Positions 55,214 to 63,434 of a DNA stretch of 64,000 bases are shown one piece after another. Source of the stretch: Joostella atrarenae. GTDB lineage: Bacteria; Bacteroidota; Bacteroidia; Flavobacteriales; Flavobacteriaceae. The position numbers and the translations under genes are program-made. Every line of letters starts with the position of its first letter. The first letter of the stretch is position 1. The notes beneath the pieces were generated by a model. That model worked only from the letters and a program-made list of their open reading frames with translations, made no database searches and had not been told where the DNA came from. The stretch spans positions 163,275-227,274 of the forward strand of contig NZ_JAETXX010000007.1 in NCBI RefSeq assembly GCF_021764745.1. Direction: 5' to 3'.

Positions 55214-56605
55214 TTAATTAAACCGATTAATCAACAACATTAACTCTTTAACTTTATCAGGGTGCTTAGAGGCTATATTCTTTGATTCTGAAATATCATT
55301 AGGAATATTAAACAACTCTATACTAGTAGTATCAGAATTTCTATCCTTAATTGTTACTAGTTTGTAATTATCTTTTCGAACCGCTCTTCTATTGATATTT
55401 GTATCGAATTCCCAATAAAGAAAGTTATGTTTAGTTTGATTTTCTTCGTCCCCAATTAAAGTATGCAAATAGGAAATTCCATCACTAGATCTTGGAGTTT
55501 GAATACCACCCAATTCACAAGCAGTAGGCATGAAATCCCAAAAACTTGCAATTACATCTGTTTCACCAGGTTTGATTATTTTCGGCCATTTAGCTATAAA
55601 AGGGATTCTTATACCTCCTTCATATAAGTCTCTCTTCATGCCTTTTAACTCTCTGTTACTATCAAAAAAATCCAAATTCCAGCCACCCTCTTCGTGCGGT
55701 CCATTATCTGAAGTAAAAATTACCAAAGTTTCATCTTCCAAACCTTTACTATCAAGTTCTTTCATGATTTCACCTACATAAGAATCTAGCCTAGAAATCA
55801 TTGCTGCTCCAGCTTTTTTAGACTCTGGCCAATTCTCTTCTTCATAAATACCTAGGTCCGGAACTTCCATACCATGCTCATTAATTAAAAAACTCTCATT
55901 ATTAGCATGTGGTATTGTATATGCTAAATACAAAAAGAAAGGTTTTTCCCTTTGTTCATTCAAAAAATTCAATGCTTTCTCCGTGAAAATATCATTCGAA
56001 TATTCTACTTTCTCAACCGCAGCATTACCGATACCAAGAGCATAGTTCGCACTATCAGAAACATATATAACCTTATTATCCAAAGGGTACTTCTCTCCAT
56101 TTTCCCATAAGTAATCAGGATAGTAATTATGAGCCCTTATTTGATCATAATACCCAAAAGAATAATCAAAACCTTGATCATTAGCATACCCTGTAGTGCC
56201 TACATTTCCTAAACCCCATTTACCTATAATCCCTGTATAATAACCTGCCTTTTTTAGTAATTCAGCAATAGTTACATCCTCTTTTTTAATTGGCACTTCC
56301 ATAGATTTAATAGTAGTATTACCCATATGTTGCCCAGTAATTAAACTATTTCGTGAAGGCGCACATACAGTTGCACCTGCATAATGCTGTGTAAAAAGAA
56401 GTCCTTTCGAAGCTAACTTATCTATATTAGGAGTTTTTATTGCTTTTTGACCATAACATCCTAAATCTCCATAACCTAAATCATCTGCCATGATAAAAAG
56501 AATATTAGGCTTAGAACCTTTCACCCTGTCATACACATTATTATTACAAGAATTAAAAACTATTATCAATATCATTACCAATAATCTGTTCAATATTTTT
56601 TTCAT
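55214..56605 (-). CDS. S1-family sulfatase lipoprotein
   Basis: This 463-aa lipoprotein (lipobox VFNSC, Cys20) removes sulfate esters. The formylglycine motif CAPSR starts at Cys81; maturation to formylglycine needs an anaerobic or oxygen-dependent maturase not in this window. Metal and active-site motifs are PNILFIMADDLGYGDLG (Asp41, Asp42), GYYTGIIGKWGLG and the LVIFTSDNGPHEEGG. The CAPSR form puts it in S1; I do not assign a subfamily. It lies between the GH20 with PA14 and the BNR/GH105 gene, so it probably removes sulfate from the same glycan. Confidence 0.93.
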   Translation of the reverse strand: MKKILNRLLVMILIIVFNSCNNNVYDRVKGSKPNILFIMADDLGYGDLGCYGQKAIKTPNIDKLASKGLLFTQHYAGATVCAPSRNSLITGQHMGNTTIKSMEVPIKKEDVTIAELLKKAGYYTGIIGKWGLGNVGTTGYANDQGFDYSFGYYDQIRAHNYYPDYLWENGEKYPLDNKVIYVSDSANYALGIGNAAVEKVEYSNDIFTEKALNFLNEQREKPFFLYLAYTIPHANNESFLINEHGMEVPDLGIYEEENWPESKKAGAAMISRLDSYVGEIMKELDSKGLEDETLVIFTSDNGPHEEGGWNLDFFDSNRELKGMKRDLYEGGIRIPFIAKWPKIIKPGETDVIASFWDFMPTACELGGIQTPRSSDGISYLHTLIGDEENQTKHNFLYWEFDTNINRRAVRKDNYKLVTIKDRNSDTTSIELFNIPNDISESKNIASKHPDKVKELMLLINRFN

Positions 56606-56608
56606 TTC

Positions 56609-58930
56609 TTAAAGATTAGTGTAGTCATCCAATGTCTGAATCAAATCCTCTAAAGGAGCAAAATCTTGCATATCTTCAGTCTTGTACATTATATTCAACT
56701 CGTTTTGAATTTGTTTATAAAAATATTCAATTTTTAAGCTATGCTTACCTGCTGCAATCTGCACGATAAACTCTTCCGGTATATTATTAAACTCTGTGCC
56801 TTTAACTACTAAATTACTATCTAAGTATAGATTAGCCAAACCATCATTAGTTTGTAATTTTAAAGTAAACCTCTCATTTTCATCAACCTTTATTATTCCA
56901 TTTAACTCGACGGCATATGGATTATATATCCCTGAAAAACGAGTGTCTATATGACCTTTTCTCTTTACTTTAGCAAATAACTCACCATTAATTTTATCAA
57001 GGCGCTCTTCTGTTATTTTGGCTGTTATTCCCTCTCTTATTAATGGAATCTCTGTAAAGTCAGGAATAGAATCCCATCCTTTTACAGGTGAGGGACCATA
57101 TACTTTATAAGTATATGATGGCTCTATTTTTTGATAATATTTTTGTTCTGGATACCCGATGTTATTCCCCTGTTTATCCCTTTTTTGAATTGTAAGAACA
57201 CCACTCTCAGTTAATCGTATAGGTTTATTATATAAAATCATATCATCATCAGAGGGCAAATCCCAAGATTTTGAAAAACTCCAAAAATAGCTCCCACTAT
57301 TAGGCTGATCTAAAACTATTTCTGCAAAAGATGTAAATTTCAGCTCATCAGAAGAAATTAAATTATTAGCAACACTGGTTATTGGCCTAAACAACTTAGA
57401 ATATAATTTGTTTGTAGATACAAGATCATTTTTAAAATCTTTAATGTCCTTCCTTGGTTTTTCATTCCACAAACGCTCTGAAAGGATAGGCACTCTCTCC
57501 CGTAAGACAGGAATTACCTTATAATGATTCTGTTCCCAATAGGATATTTGACCTCCAAAAATATTTGAGCTGTTATCAACTGTAACGTCTTTGATCATAG
57601 TATTCCAATGCTTCCAATCAGTTATTTTCCATTTATACGACCTGTCAATTGATGGAGCTAAATTCATCGCTCCTACCATATACCAAGGAATCCAAGTAGA
57701 ATTTATTATCTTGTATCCATTAGCCAATAAGTTTTTAGGGCTATTATATGTTGTATTCCATACTATAACTGTAATGTCCTTATCTACGATGACGTTACCT
57801 GCTCCGATATCATTAAAACCTTCCCATACAATCGTTTTTTTACCAGTATCTTTGACCATTTGATTCATTTCATTAATAAAGTGACAAAAGAGTTCATCTA
57901 CATTACCCTTTAAAGCTTCTTTAAGACCCTTTTCTTCTGCATAATTATTGTATTCGGGTACCTTTTTCAAATTCTCTAAATACACTTCGTCTCCACCTAC
58001 ATGAATATATGGACTGGTATAGAAAACACTAGCTAATTCTTGGATGATATAATTTACTGCTGAATAAGTTTTTTCCTTTGCAATATTAACCACATGCAAT
58101 TGTTCTGGTTTATTTGTTCCAGGGTTGAGACTCCCAAATTCATCAGGATATGTGTTCCAAAGAATTGCTGAATGACCCGGTAAATCGACTTCTGGTATAA
58201 TGGCTACACCTCTACTTTTTGCATATTCTACTAAGTGACTTAACTCTGCTTTCGTGTAATATTCCCTTTCTCCCACTCCATTTATCTTATTTACTTTAGA
58301 AAATTTATCAAGTGGAAAAGTAAACCGCTTATTATCACTTAAATGCAGATGTAAATACGGGATTTTATATAACCATAATAAATCTATCGTTTCTTTTATG
58401 GTCTCAATGGGATGCCAAAACCTAGCTAAGTCTAACATTACAGACCTATATTTAAAGTCATAATTATCTTTGATTTTTACATTCGGAATGTAACTTACAT
58501 TGCCATCGAATTTAATTAATTGAACTAATGTCGATGCGGCATTTGTTATAGAAGAGTATGAATTTCCTTCTAGGAAGATTTCTTTATCTACAACTAAATT
58601 ATATTCATCATCACTTAATTTATCATTATATCTTAAAACTATACTTTTTTTTGTGGTTACTCCCTCTGTAACAGAAATATTTACACCCGTTAATCTTTTG
58701 ACATAATCTGATATAATATTAGCTATAGGTAATAAACTTTGATCTTCTATTCTTATTATTGTAGTATTTAAAATTTTAAAGCTACCATTATTATCTTTTA
58801 TAACTTCTTTTGGAATCGGGATAACCGTTATATCTGAATTGATTCCTTCACTTCGAGAATCATTACAACTAATTGCTGTCACTATTAACAACAGTATAAA
58901 CACATAAAATATATTGTTTTTTAACATCAT
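56609..58930 (-). CDS. GH20 beta-N-acetylhexosaminidase with C-terminal PA14-like domain
   Basis: This 773-aa lipoprotein (lipobox AISC) has a GH20b domain, then the catalytic barrel: KYRSVMLDLARFWHPIETIKETIDLL, AIIPEVDLPGHSAILW and SPYIHVGGDEVYLENL with the Asp314-Glu315 pair. It carries a C-terminal PA14-like module (FSGIYNPYAVELNGIIKVDENERFTLKLQTNDGLANLYLD), which often binds glycan or surface. It differs from the GH20 at 48988 in architecture, so the two probably act on different linkages or sites. It lies 3 bases after the sulfatase start in the same direction and one base before the GH89 gene, so the three form one operon. Confidence 0.92.
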   Translation of the reverse strand: MMLKNNIFYVFILLLIVTAISCNDSRSEGINSDITVIPIPKEVIKDNNGSFKILNTTIIRIEDQSLLPIANIISDYVKRLTGVNISVTEGVTTKKSIVLRYNDKLSDDEYNLVVDKEIFLEGNSYSSITNAASTLVQLIKFDGNVSYIPNVKIKDNYDFKYRSVMLDLARFWHPIETIKETIDLLWLYKIPYLHLHLSDNKRFTFPLDKFSKVNKINGVGEREYYTKAELSHLVEYAKSRGVAIIPEVDLPGHSAILWNTYPDEFGSLNPGTNKPEQLHVVNIAKEKTYSAVNYIIQELASVFYTSPYIHVGGDEVYLENLKKVPEYNNYAEEKGLKEALKGNVDELFCHFINEMNQMVKDTGKKTIVWEGFNDIGAGNVIVDKDITVIVWNTTYNSPKNLLANGYKIINSTWIPWYMVGAMNLAPSIDRSYKWKITDWKHWNTMIKDVTVDNSSNIFGGQISYWEQNHYKVIPVLRERVPILSERLWNEKPRKDIKDFKNDLVSTNKLYSKLFRPITSVANNLISSDELKFTSFAEIVLDQPNSGSYFWSFSKSWDLPSDDDMILYNKPIRLTESGVLTIQKRDKQGNNIGYPEQKYYQKIEPSYTYKVYGPSPVKGWDSIPDFTEIPLIREGITAKITEERLDKINGELFAKVKRKGHIDTRFSGIYNPYAVELNGIIKVDENERFTLKLQTNDGLANLYLDSNLVVKGTEFNNIPEEFIVQIAAGKHSLKIEYFYKQIQNELNIMYKTEDMQDFAPLEDLIQTLDDYTNL

Positions 58931-61174
58931 TTATTTTTTAAAAAAGTGAGCATATTCTCTTTGTAATCTTTTTGCAACCATAATTACATCTCCTGTGACC
59001 ATATCAGGATACTTTTGTTTACTTCTCGTCCATTTATAATCTAATTCTCTGACATCTTTATTGAACTTTTTAGAATTGAATGGAGTATTTGTCTCAAGAG
59101 ATTTACTTAAATGATCAACAAATAATTGCCATCTTGGTTTATAGTACCCACTAAACAAACCATTCCACTGCTTACCAGCATAATCTCTTAATCCTCCTTC
59201 CGGATATGGTTGCCATATAGTTACTATCGTACGTGCATTCCACTCATAATAATCTTCTTCTTTCTTTGTAGTCCCCCAACTCCTAGCATCCTTTATCCAT
59301 TTTCCTAGTAAAAAATTTTCATTTGTTCCTGTAATTGCTTCTAAGTCATCTATAAGTTTAAATAAAGACTCTGATGCATTCTTCAAACCTTCTCTATCTT
59401 TAGCTTGGTAAGAAACACTGATATCATTTATAAGTTTATGCGTTAAACTAAATAGCAACTCTCGATAAACATTTGTAAGATCAAACCTATATGTTTCTTT
59501 ATTCTTTAATTCTTCATTTGCTAACAGAAGATACTCGGCTGCCTTGTACATTTTATACACATCAAAATCCCATGCGAAAGGATCTTCATCAGTTATTTTG
59601 AAATCTTTCCTTACATGCCTTATATCTTCTTTGTTATCAGATTCAAGAATCATTAAACGAGGTGTCGTAATAAGGGGAGACCATAGAGTTCTTGTTCTAC
59701 TATACACAGACTCCTCTAATAAGCTCCAAGCTTCAAGTGCATTTTTATTTTTAGTCGTATATCTATTAGATGCATAAGTATTAACCCATTGTTTTATATC
59801 AACTTCTTTCTGGCTCCATGCCTTTGCAAAAATGAAATCTTGAACAATCGGGTTATAACCTAATCCTTCAGGTATTACTCCTACACCCTTTAGGTTATTA
59901 TGTATTTCTGACTCAAATGCATCATTAAATTGAATCTGCATTGCTTGTAAATCACCGCTCATGTTCACCTTTTGATCTTCATTACAGATAACATTCCAAA
60001 CCCATGGTTGACCATAGAACGCATCCGTTTTATTCCAGGTAGGGTTTTTTTCACCATAAAGATCCAACACAACAACTTTATCTTTTGGTATACCATTTAA
60101 AAACGCACTCCCCCTTTCTTTTGTCCAAAAATCTTTCTTGAAGAAAAAAAACCATCCTTGTAAAATCCATGTTGCTTCAGGGTCTGCTTGTTCCATTGAA
60201 TGATAGACACTTTTACTTAATTGTTTCAGAAAATCTGGATCTTTGGAGGGAGGGTTTACTTCTATAAAACAATCTGCATCATATAAATGATCCGTTCCAT
60301 ACATTTCAGTTTGTTTTCTAATAAAGGTTTCCCCTATTTCTTGAAAAAGTTTGTCTGTAGGGTCTAAAAAATATGTGCCATCAACACCTGCCCAATCTTC
60401 TATTTTAAAAATATTTGCTTTTGGATATATCATTCTTAAAGATTCAGGGACATGTCCAGTAAATGCCTGTAAAACTGGTTTCATCCCCAAAGACCGCATG
60501 CGCTCCAGGACTTTAATTTGTAAATTTTTTCTTTGCTTAATCCAATTATCTGGCAAAGGTCCACCCATTCCATCAATGTTCCCCATCCATCCCCATGGTA
60601 AATGAGCTGGTCCTACAAAAAAATCATTTATTTTCTCTTCAGACAACCCCATGTCTCTGAAAACCTCTTGCCAAACTGCTTCTTGTCCAATGGTAGCTAA
60701 AGGCATATTAACGCCTTTAAGAGCCATATAATCTATCATCTTCTCCCAACGTGACCAATCCCACCATGGCATTGTATATCCATACGTACAATAATTAAAA
60801 AAATACCTATATTCAAATGGAGTTTCAATTTTCACTGAGCCTACTATTTTGGGTAATGTATTAGGTAACTCTATTTGATTATAATTTAAAGAAACTTGCG
60901 AATTACAATATTTGCTTAAATACCAATCTAAACCGGAAGACATTGCAACTGCACTATTCCCTTTAATAGTTACAAAGTCCTCACTTGTAATAATCTCAAA
61001 ATAATCTTTATCGCCATCCGTTTTAATTTCTTTAAAGATAAACTCGGAGTTCCGCTCAGGAAGTAACCGTTTTGCTAATGCATACACAGCTTTTTCATTT
61101 TGAGTACGCTTAATATCATCATCAAAAGATGTAAGCAATAAAAAAATTAAAATTAGTTGGAAAAATCTTAACAT
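58931..61174 (-). CDS. GH89 alpha-N-acetylglucosaminidase
   Basis: This 747-aa exported enzyme resembles NAGLU and CpGH89, which cleave terminal alpha-1,4-linked N-acetylglucosamine. Features are RYFFNYCTYGYTMPWWDWSRWEKMIDYMALKGVNMPLA, LPWGWMGNIDGMGGPLP, the catalytic YDADCFIEVNPP (Glu305), LYGEKNPTWNKTDAFYGQPWVWNV and the second acid IPEGLGYNP (Glu436). The C-terminal (alpha/alpha) domain follows. It is first in the operon and has a weak -7 match far upstream. Heparan-like or mucin-like glycans contain its target, but the substrate here is not known. Confidence 0.95.
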   Translation of the reverse strand: MLRFFQLILIFLLLTSFDDDIKRTQNEKAVYALAKRLLPERNSEFIFKEIKTDGDKDYFEIITSEDFVTIKGNSAVAMSSGLDWYLSKYCNSQVSLNYNQIELPNTLPKIVGSVKIETPFEYRYFFNYCTYGYTMPWWDWSRWEKMIDYMALKGVNMPLATIGQEAVWQEVFRDMGLSEEKINDFFVGPAHLPWGWMGNIDGMGGPLPDNWIKQRKNLQIKVLERMRSLGMKPVLQAFTGHVPESLRMIYPKANIFKIEDWAGVDGTYFLDPTDKLFQEIGETFIRKQTEMYGTDHLYDADCFIEVNPPSKDPDFLKQLSKSVYHSMEQADPEATWILQGWFFFFKKDFWTKERGSAFLNGIPKDKVVVLDLYGEKNPTWNKTDAFYGQPWVWNVICNEDQKVNMSGDLQAMQIQFNDAFESEIHNNLKGVGVIPEGLGYNPIVQDFIFAKAWSQKEVDIKQWVNTYASNRYTTKNKNALEAWSLLEESVYSRTRTLWSPLITTPRLMILESDNKEDIRHVRKDFKITDEDPFAWDFDVYKMYKAAEYLLLANEELKNKETYRFDLTNVYRELLFSLTHKLINDISVSYQAKDREGLKNASESLFKLIDDLEAITGTNENFLLGKWIKDARSWGTTKKEEDYYEWNARTIVTIWQPYPEGGLRDYAGKQWNGLFSGYYKPRWQLFVDHLSKSLETNTPFNSKKFNKDVRELDYKWTRSKQKYPDMVTGDVIMVAKRLQREYAHFFKK

Positions 61175-61663
61175 AGTACAACGAATTATTTTTTAATGAT
61201 TAAGAAAACAAAAATCAATAACTAAGTCTATATGAGAAAAATCATGAATCTAAACAAAGTATTATCTCAATTAAAAACACATTAATCTAACTTTCATTTT
61301 TCTAACTGTAAATCTAACAGACCAACTAACTAACTTTATATAAATGCGTATCAAAACCTTGTAATTTAATCTCATTATACCATGCAACGCACATCTATAA
61401 ACATCTCACACATAGATATGTATGGTACATCGATATAAATGGCATTAACTTTACAATGCAAAATTAATTATAGAGAATCCATTACTTATTATTAACTAAT
61501 AATAAAAGTTAGAGTAACTCGTCTAAGTACACTCCTTAAACTAATGCTTAGAATCCTAACAAACACTACATACGAACTACTACTTTCTCGAGTATTAAGA
61601 ACCTTTAAATAAGGGTTTGGGTTCACAGATCATTACGGAATTATATATTTATATAATTTATTC
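61175..61663. other. Gene-poor promoter region before GH89
   Basis: No credible gene is seen in these 489 bases. A minus-strand TAATTTTG (61459-61466) fits the -7 pattern but would give a leader of about 290 bases. The rest is AT-rich with short dyads such as TATATATTTATATAA near the end. It is the junction between the polysaccharide locus and the partition genes. Confidence 0.5.
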
Positions 61664-62140
61664 CTAATCATTTTCAATAAAACTGTATGTAACGACATTA
61701 AAATATTTATTTCTATAAGTTGCATAGAGCTCCTCATATAACGCTTCAAAATCCTTTTCGGAAAGATTCTCATGCTCATCTAAAAACTCTCCATACTCGA
61801 TATTGAACTGTTTTAAAATATCATCTAAAATTATAAATTGATATTTTTCTTTGAAAGAATTGTAATCGTCTGCTAAAGTAACGTACATCTCTTTTAATGT
61901 TTTCAATAAAGTATACTCTTTTTCCTCTGTATATTCAAGGTTTTGAATGGCTGTTAATACAAATTCAGCTGCCCAGCTTCCAATTCCCGCATTAGAATTC
62001 CATTCTGGAAAAGCAATATTCATAAAATGAATAATTTCTTTATATAGCACTGCTTCAGAATACTCATTTATTAGAACAAAATAATCATTGTGCTCTTCAT
62101 TGTAATCAATATAATCTTGTATTTGTGATGGTCTGAACAT
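61664..62140 (-). CDS. Hypothetical acidic protein downstream of the par genes
   Basis: I do not recognise this 158-aa protein. It is acidic and predicted helical (MFRPSQIQDYIDYNEEHNDYF, then AVLYKEIIHFMNIAFPEWNSNAGIGSWAAEFVLTAIQNLEYTEEKEY), with no signal peptide or membrane segment. It follows the RHH and ParA genes on the same strand by 225 bases. It may be cargo or an accessory protein of the mobile element. Confidence 0.6.
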   Translation of the reverse strand: MFRPSQIQDYIDYNEEHNDYFVLINEYSEAVLYKEIIHFMNIAFPEWNSNAGIGSWAAEFVLTAIQNLEYTEEKEYTLLKTLKEMYVTLADDYNSFKEKYQFIILDDILKQFNIEYGEFLDEHENLSEKDFEALYEELYATYRNKYFNVVTYSFIEND

Positions 62141-62365
62141 AATTCTTGAAATTTTATATAATTATATAAATAGGTAATTCTATAATTTAAAAATATTATC
62201 TAATTGAGTAGGTTTTAAATCAACTTACTTTTTTACTTCTACTTTATTTTCTGAACTAGTTATGTTTTAAATTATTTGTTAATTATATTCCAATAACAAT
62301 AAACATCTCCTCTATGATAAAACTCAATTATATCTTGGGAGATTAGAGTTTTTTTTTACACCAGA

Positions 62366-62596
62366 TTAATCTATTTTTAAATACAATTTCAAAGCTTCAT
62401 TAATAGTACTTTTTATACTCTCATTATCATCTAAAGCCCGTAGCTTCAATTGCTTTAAAAGTGTTTTCTCTAGGTAAAACGAGAATTGTACTTCTTCTGT
62501 AGCTCTTGTTGTGACTGGAGTTACTTTTTGAATTGTCTTTTTTTGGTTTTTTGCCTTGGCCTTACTAATAAGGTCATTAAAATTTTGTTTATCCAT
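62366..62596 (-). CDS. Small ribbon-helix-helix-like partition partner
   Basis: This 76-aa protein has a basic, Lys-rich N terminus (MDKQNFNDLISKAKAKNQKK) and a C-terminal half that fits a ribbon-helix-helix fold (VQFSFYLEKTLLKQLKLRALDDNESIKSTINEALKLYLK). Placed just after parA on the same strand, it is likely the centromere-binding partner or a repressor of the par operon, as in ParA/ParG-type systems. This is inferred from the size, fold and position. Confidence 0.7.
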   Translation of the reverse strand: MDKQNFNDLISKAKAKNQKKTIQKVTPVTTRATEEVQFSFYLEKTLLKQLKLRALDDNESIKSTINEALKLYLKID

Positions 62597-62676
62597 AATT
62601 ATATAATTCTAGATTTATATAATGATACTATTGTATAACTATATAAGTTTCGTTAATATTTCTTCTGTGAGTTTGT

Positions 62677-63228
62677 TTAATTGTTTTTGCGCATTTTTAT
62701 CACTCTGCACCCCTTTATTAGGACTGATCTGGTAAAAGCTACTAAATCGCCAATATGTGTTTTTGCAATAGGGACATTATATTCTTCTAGGCTAATTAAA
62801 ATATCCAGAGTTAAAGTAGTATTGGCTTTTACCATATTAAAAACTATCATGCATCTATCAGAACCATTTACTTTTTCAATCAGCTCCAATGTGCTCTTTA
62901 TAGCCAATAAATCTAATATACCTGCTTTTGTAGGAACAATAATAAGATCTGCTAATTTAATCAACTGCGGTAAATGATTTGATAAATAAGGAGGGGTATC
63001 GATAAATATAAAATCATAGTCCATTTCAACAATATCTTCAATATTTTCACTGAAAGGAAAAATATCAAAATCTGTTATCAACTCTGATAATTGCGATAAG
63101 CTACCTTGTAAATCAAAATCTAATATAGCAACCTTACTTTCTTTAGATAAATTTTGAGCTAAGTTAAAAGTGAGTGTAGACTTTCCAACACCTCCTTTTT
63201 GATGGGTAATAAGTATAATATTGCTCAT
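62677..63228 (-). CDS. parA: ParA-type partition ATPase, 3' end frameshifted
   Basis: This ParA/MinD-superfamily ATPase drives plasmid or element segregation. It begins with a deviant Walker A ITHQKGGVGKSTLTFNLAQ, then AILDFDLQGS, DFIFIDTPPYLS and LADLIIVPTKAGILDL. The frame as written ends at 62677 after ...FTRSVLIKGCRVIKMRKNN. Adding one G to the run of four (C-run at 62710-62713) restores a normal ParA end, VQSDKNAQKQLNKLTEEIL, to a stop at 62639-62641 (196 aa). This could be a real mutation, a sequencing slip, or a -1 programmed shift at A-AAG-GGG. The size suits a short plasmid ParA. Confidence 0.85.
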   Translation of the reverse strand: MSNIILITHQKGGVGKSTLTFNLAQNLSKESKVAILDFDLQGSLSQLSELITDFDIFPFSENIEDIVEMDYDFIFIDTPPYLSNHLPQLIKLADLIIVPTKAGILDLLAIKSTLELIEKVNGSDRCMIVFNMVKANTTLTLDILISLEEYNVPIAKTHIGDLVAFTRSVLIKGCRVIKMRKNN

Positions 63229-63290
63229 AAATGTTTATAATTCTATTTTAATATTAAGGGAAATAAAAATATGTTTATACATCTTAATTA

Positions 63291-63417
63291 GTTGCGTCAT
63301 TCTGTACACAACTTTTAACCATCTTTTGTACACATCTTATTTATCTGCGTCATTCTGTACACATATTTAAAACCTTATATGGTAAACCATTTAGTTATCT
63401 GTGTCATTCTGTACACA
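63291..63417. repeat. Three phased direct repeats upstream of parA (candidate parS/operator)
   Basis: The core TG(C/T)GTCATTCTGTACACA is present in three near-identical copies, listed with their 5' flank: 63291-63310, 63344-63363 and 63398-63417, spaced 53 and 54 bases (about five helical turns). A degenerate half copy (TTTTGTACACATC) lies between the first two. Each core has an imperfect dyad (TGYGT...ACACA). They sit between the relaxase-like gene and parA, where a centromere or par promoter operator is expected. Confidence 0.8.
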
Positions 63418-63434
63418 TCTTTTATTATCCGAGT

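Noticed and set aside
62598..62645. AT-rich palindromes near the RHH gene as operators
   Set aside because: TATATAA-type dyads are expected by chance in such AT-rich DNA; nothing marks them out.
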